Source of the DNA: Desulfoprunum sp.
Lineage (GTDB): Bacteria > Desulfobacterota > Desulfobulbia > Desulfobulbales > Desulfocapsaceae
DNA length: 8,174 nt
Direction: 5' to 3'
Assembly: GCA_030696435.1 (NCBI GenBank)
Contig: JAUYSF010000026.1
Span: 1-8,174 of the forward strand
This document shows positions 6,813 to 8,174 of the stretch, in pieces. The position numbers and the translations under genes were made by a program. How positions within the stretch are numbered: the stretch's first letter is position 1; every line of letters starts with the position of its first letter. Under the pieces are notes generated by a model. The model ran no database searches, was not told where the DNA came from, and was given only the letters and a program-made list of their open reading frames with translations.

Positions 6813-6829
6813 GAGTTTTACACAAACTC
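6813..6829. promoter_or_regulatory. Perfect inverted repeat upstream of the PhzF-family gene
   Basis: GAGTTT (6813-6818) and AAACTC (6824-6829) form a perfect 6-base inverted repeat around a 5-base spacer, TACAC. It ends 28 bases before the ATG of the PhzF-family gene, inside the 189-base gap after ykgJ. A small operator or an mRNA hairpin in the leader is possible. The stem is AT-rich and no T-run follows, so it is not a convincing terminator. I found no well-matched promoter hexamers in this gap. Confidence 0.3.
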
Positions 6830-6857
6830 TCATTTCTCTCTTCTGCGAGGTAGCCCC

Positions 6858-7754
6858 ATGAAACAGTTCCGCTTCAAAAAACTCGACGCCTTCGCCACCG
6901 AACACTCAGGCGGCAATCCGGCCGGCATGATCAGCCTTGATACTCTCGCTGAAATTTCGGCAACTGAAATGCTACAGATCGCCCGTGAACTTCGGGGCTT
7001 TGTTAACGAGGTCGGCTTTGTCTGCCGGACAGGCAAAGACCGCCTGGCCTTGCGCTATTACTCGGCGGAAAAAGAGGTGCTGTTCTGCGGACACGCGACC
7101 ATCGCCATCCTCTACGACCTGCTCAATACCGACCCGGAGCTCAAAGGCCTACCGCAGATACACATCGATACCGCAAACAGCGGCCTTGTCGCGGAAAATC
7201 GGATCGACCAGGAGAAGGCCGTTTTCATCAGCTCCCCTGCCCCGACCTTCTCGGCACAGGATATTGAATCTGCCGCCATTGCCCAGGCCCTACGGATCGC
7301 CCCCTCGGCCATCTCCTCGCACCTACCGACCGCCAGGATCAATGCCGGACTGGAGACGCTGCTCGTGCCCATCGGCACACTGGAGACCACACTTGCAATC
7401 CAGCCCGACGAACGACATCTCAAGCAATTCTGCGAAGAGCACGGCATTGATATCATAACCATCTTCACCGATGCAACCGCCCGACCAGACACGAGTTGGC
7501 GCAGTCGGGTCTTCGCCCCGCGCTTCGGCTATCTTGAAGATCCGGCCACCGGCTCGGGCAACGCCGCGCTCGGCCAGTATCTCCTGCAGCATGGGCTCTG
7601 GCAGGGCAAGACCCTGTCGATTGAGCAGAACAGCGAGCGGACCCACGCCAATATCGTCAAACTCATGGCCCGATTTCCGCCCAACTCCTCTCCCCAGGTC
7701 CTCTTCGGCGGTGGGGCCATCACCCGAATCGAGGGCAGTTATTTTCTGCAGTAG
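6858..7754 (+). CDS. PhzF family (YddE-like) isomerase/epimerase-fold protein
   Basis: This 298-residue cytoplasmic protein has the two-lobed diaminopimelate-epimerase-like fold of the PhzF family. KKLDAFATEHSGGNPAGM (7-24) is the usual N-terminal signature. FVNEVGFV (48-55) carries E51 at the place of the catalytic glutamate of PhzF. FCGHATIA (76-83) closes the first lobe, and EDPATGSGNAALGQYL (227-242) gives the phosphate/substrate loop of the second lobe. The length matches E. coli YddE (about 297 residues). No other phenazine gene is present, so the substrate is unknown and the family name should not be read as phenazine synthesis. GAGG, 7 bases before the ATG, supports the start. It lies 189 bases beyond ykgJ and may have its own promoter. 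Family call firm, function open. Confidence 0.92.
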   Translation: MKQFRFKKLDAFATEHSGGNPAGMISLDTLAEISATEMLQIARELRGFVNEVGFVCRTGKDRLALRYYSAEKEVLFCGHATIAILYDLLNTDPELKGLPQIHIDTANSGLVAENRIDQEKAVFISSPAPTFSAQDIESAAIAQALRIAPSAISSHLPTARINAGLETLLVPIGTLETTLAIQPDERHLKQFCEEHGIDIITIFTDATARPDTSWRSRVFAPRFGYLEDPATGSGNAALGQYLLQHGLWQGKTLSIEQNSERTHANIVKLMARFPPNSSPQVLFGGGAITRIEGSYFLQ

Positions 7755-7783
7755 CCCCAGGGGACGTTATTGATTTAGTGAAC

Positions 7784-7810
7784 TGAGACTGTTTAACGGG
7801 AAACGGCTCA
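7784..7810. terminator. Bulged hairpin in convergent gap, possible terminator
   Basis: TGAG (7784-7787) pairs with CTCA (7807-7810), and after a single bulged A at 7788, CTGTTT (7789-7794) pairs with AAACGG (7801-7806) with one T-G wobble, around the six-base loop AACGGG. This gives a 10-pair stem midway between the stop of the PhzF-family gene and the stop of the convergent flavin oxidoreductase gene, where a shared terminator would be expected. Neither strand has a proper T-run after the stem, so an intrinsic terminator is only possible, not shown. Confidence 0.35.
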
Positions 7811-7851
7811 CCAAGGTCGACAATGTCCCCATCGGCCTTCGATGTATGCTG

Positions 7852-8174
7852 CTACGGCAGCGGGGTCTCGGTATAGGCGATATTGGCCTCCTCCGATTTG
7901 TAACAGGGCAGCTCTTTATTCTGGCCCAGATCGTCGACCAGATCGGGGTTGAGGAGCATGGATTTGGCAAAAAGGGCGATGTCGGCATATTCCAGGGATC
8001 CCTCGGCCGTTGTCCGGTCATGGATCTTGCAGCAGATAAACAGCGGTTTGTCGGTGGCCTCGCGGGTGAGTTGGCTCTTGGTCTTTCCTGTGCCAAAGGC
8101 CTTCTCTTGAAAATCATAAGTCGATACCGACAGGGCGTCGATAGGTTCGGCTGCGAGCAAACGGATAACCTTCT
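7852..8174 (-). CDS. Old Yellow Enzyme-type NADH:flavin oxidoreductase, C-terminal fragment
   Basis: The minus frame is open from the right window edge to a TAG at 7854-7852, giving the last 106 residues. The true start is outside the window; an internal TTG at 8160 is only a leucine codon. The fragment matches the end of the FMN-binding TIM barrel in Old Yellow Enzyme family proteins. IRLLAAEPIDALSVS fits the strand-helix that usually reads as LxxAGVDxLxVS. KPLFICCKIHDRTTAEGSLE fits the PLIxVGxIxxxxxAExxL strand and helix. ADIALFAKSMLLNPDLVDDL fits the ADxVxxGRxLLxDPDW segment near the phosphate-binding site. The tail, LPCYKSEEANIAYTETPLP, is rich in family-like residues. The canonical glycines (VG.I, GR) are replaced here by CCKI and AK, so this is a divergent member. 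Substrate unknown. It converges on the PhzF-family gene with a 97-base gap between the stops. Confidence 0.72.
   Translation of the reverse strand, partial: KVIRLLAAEPIDALSVSTYDFQEKAFGTGKTKSQLTREATDKPLFICCKIHDRTTAEGSLEYADIALFAKSMLLNPDLVDDLGQNKELPCYKSEEANIAYTETPLP

Noticed and set aside
6486..6905. A 139-codon minus-strand frame across ykgJ and the following gap
   Set aside because: It is antisense to the cysteine-cluster gene, its translation is low in recognisable structure, and no ribosome site supports it.
6858..7754. Phenazine biosynthesis locus
   Set aside because: Only a PhzF-family protein is present. This family is widespread in bacteria without phenazines, and no phzA, B, D, E or G gene is nearby.
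7848..7864. Short GCTGC-TACG-GCAGC hairpin as terminator
   Set aside because: The stem is only five pairs, it overlaps the last codons of the flavin oxidoreductase gene, and no T-run follows on either strand.

Overview
The window reads as ordinary chromosomal DNA of a Gram-negative, probably anaerobic bacterium. Taxonomy is an inference. A lone periplasmic binding protein paired with a PAS-HisKA kinase, a cytoplasmic molybdopterin/[4Fe-4S] oxidoreductase, a YkgJ-type cysteine protein and moderately GC-rich coding would fit a Desulfobacterota (sulfate-reducer-like) genome, but no marker gene here proves it. I see no insertion sequence, phage gene, CRISPR array, tRNA or rRNA.

Layout. Positions 1-5262 hold four tandem minus-strand genes, listed here in transcription order: a SIMPL/DUF541 membrane-anchored periplasmic protein (5262-4471), a molybdopterin oxidoreductase (4443-2425), a periplasmic SBP_bac_3 solute-binding protein (2289-1504) and a sensor histidine kinase (1496 to the left edge, cut off before its ATPase domain). 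The first two are 27 bases apart and the last two 7 bases apart. A 135-base gap with a weak promoter candidate separates the pairs, so there may be two transcription units. A 218-base divergent region (5263-5480) carries a 10-base direct repeat and a plausible promoter. It is followed by a plus-strand group: a CmoM-like tRNA wobble-uridine methyltransferase (5481-6242), a YkgJ-family cysteine-cluster protein (6267-6668) and a PhzF-family isomerase/epimerase-like protein (6858-7754). The right edge holds the C-terminal part of a minus-strand Old Yellow Enzyme-type flavin oxidoreductase, convergent with the PhzF gene. A hairpin lies between the two.

How the genes may work together. The binding protein and kinase look like a two-gene periplasmic ligand-sensing module: the binding protein would capture a small solute and signal through the kinase, because no ABC permease or ATPase is next to it. 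The CmoM-like protein should methylate cmo5U34 of tRNA, which requires CmoA and CmoB elsewhere in the genome. The remaining genes have general family assignments and no clear shared pathway.

I did not find a convincing undescribed system. The points most worth checking are the SD-like sequence beside the ykgJ stop codon, whose geometry resembles the prfB frameshift site and which precedes a 46-codon open extension, the sensing pair, the direct repeat in the divergent promoter region, and the phylogenetic context of cmoM.
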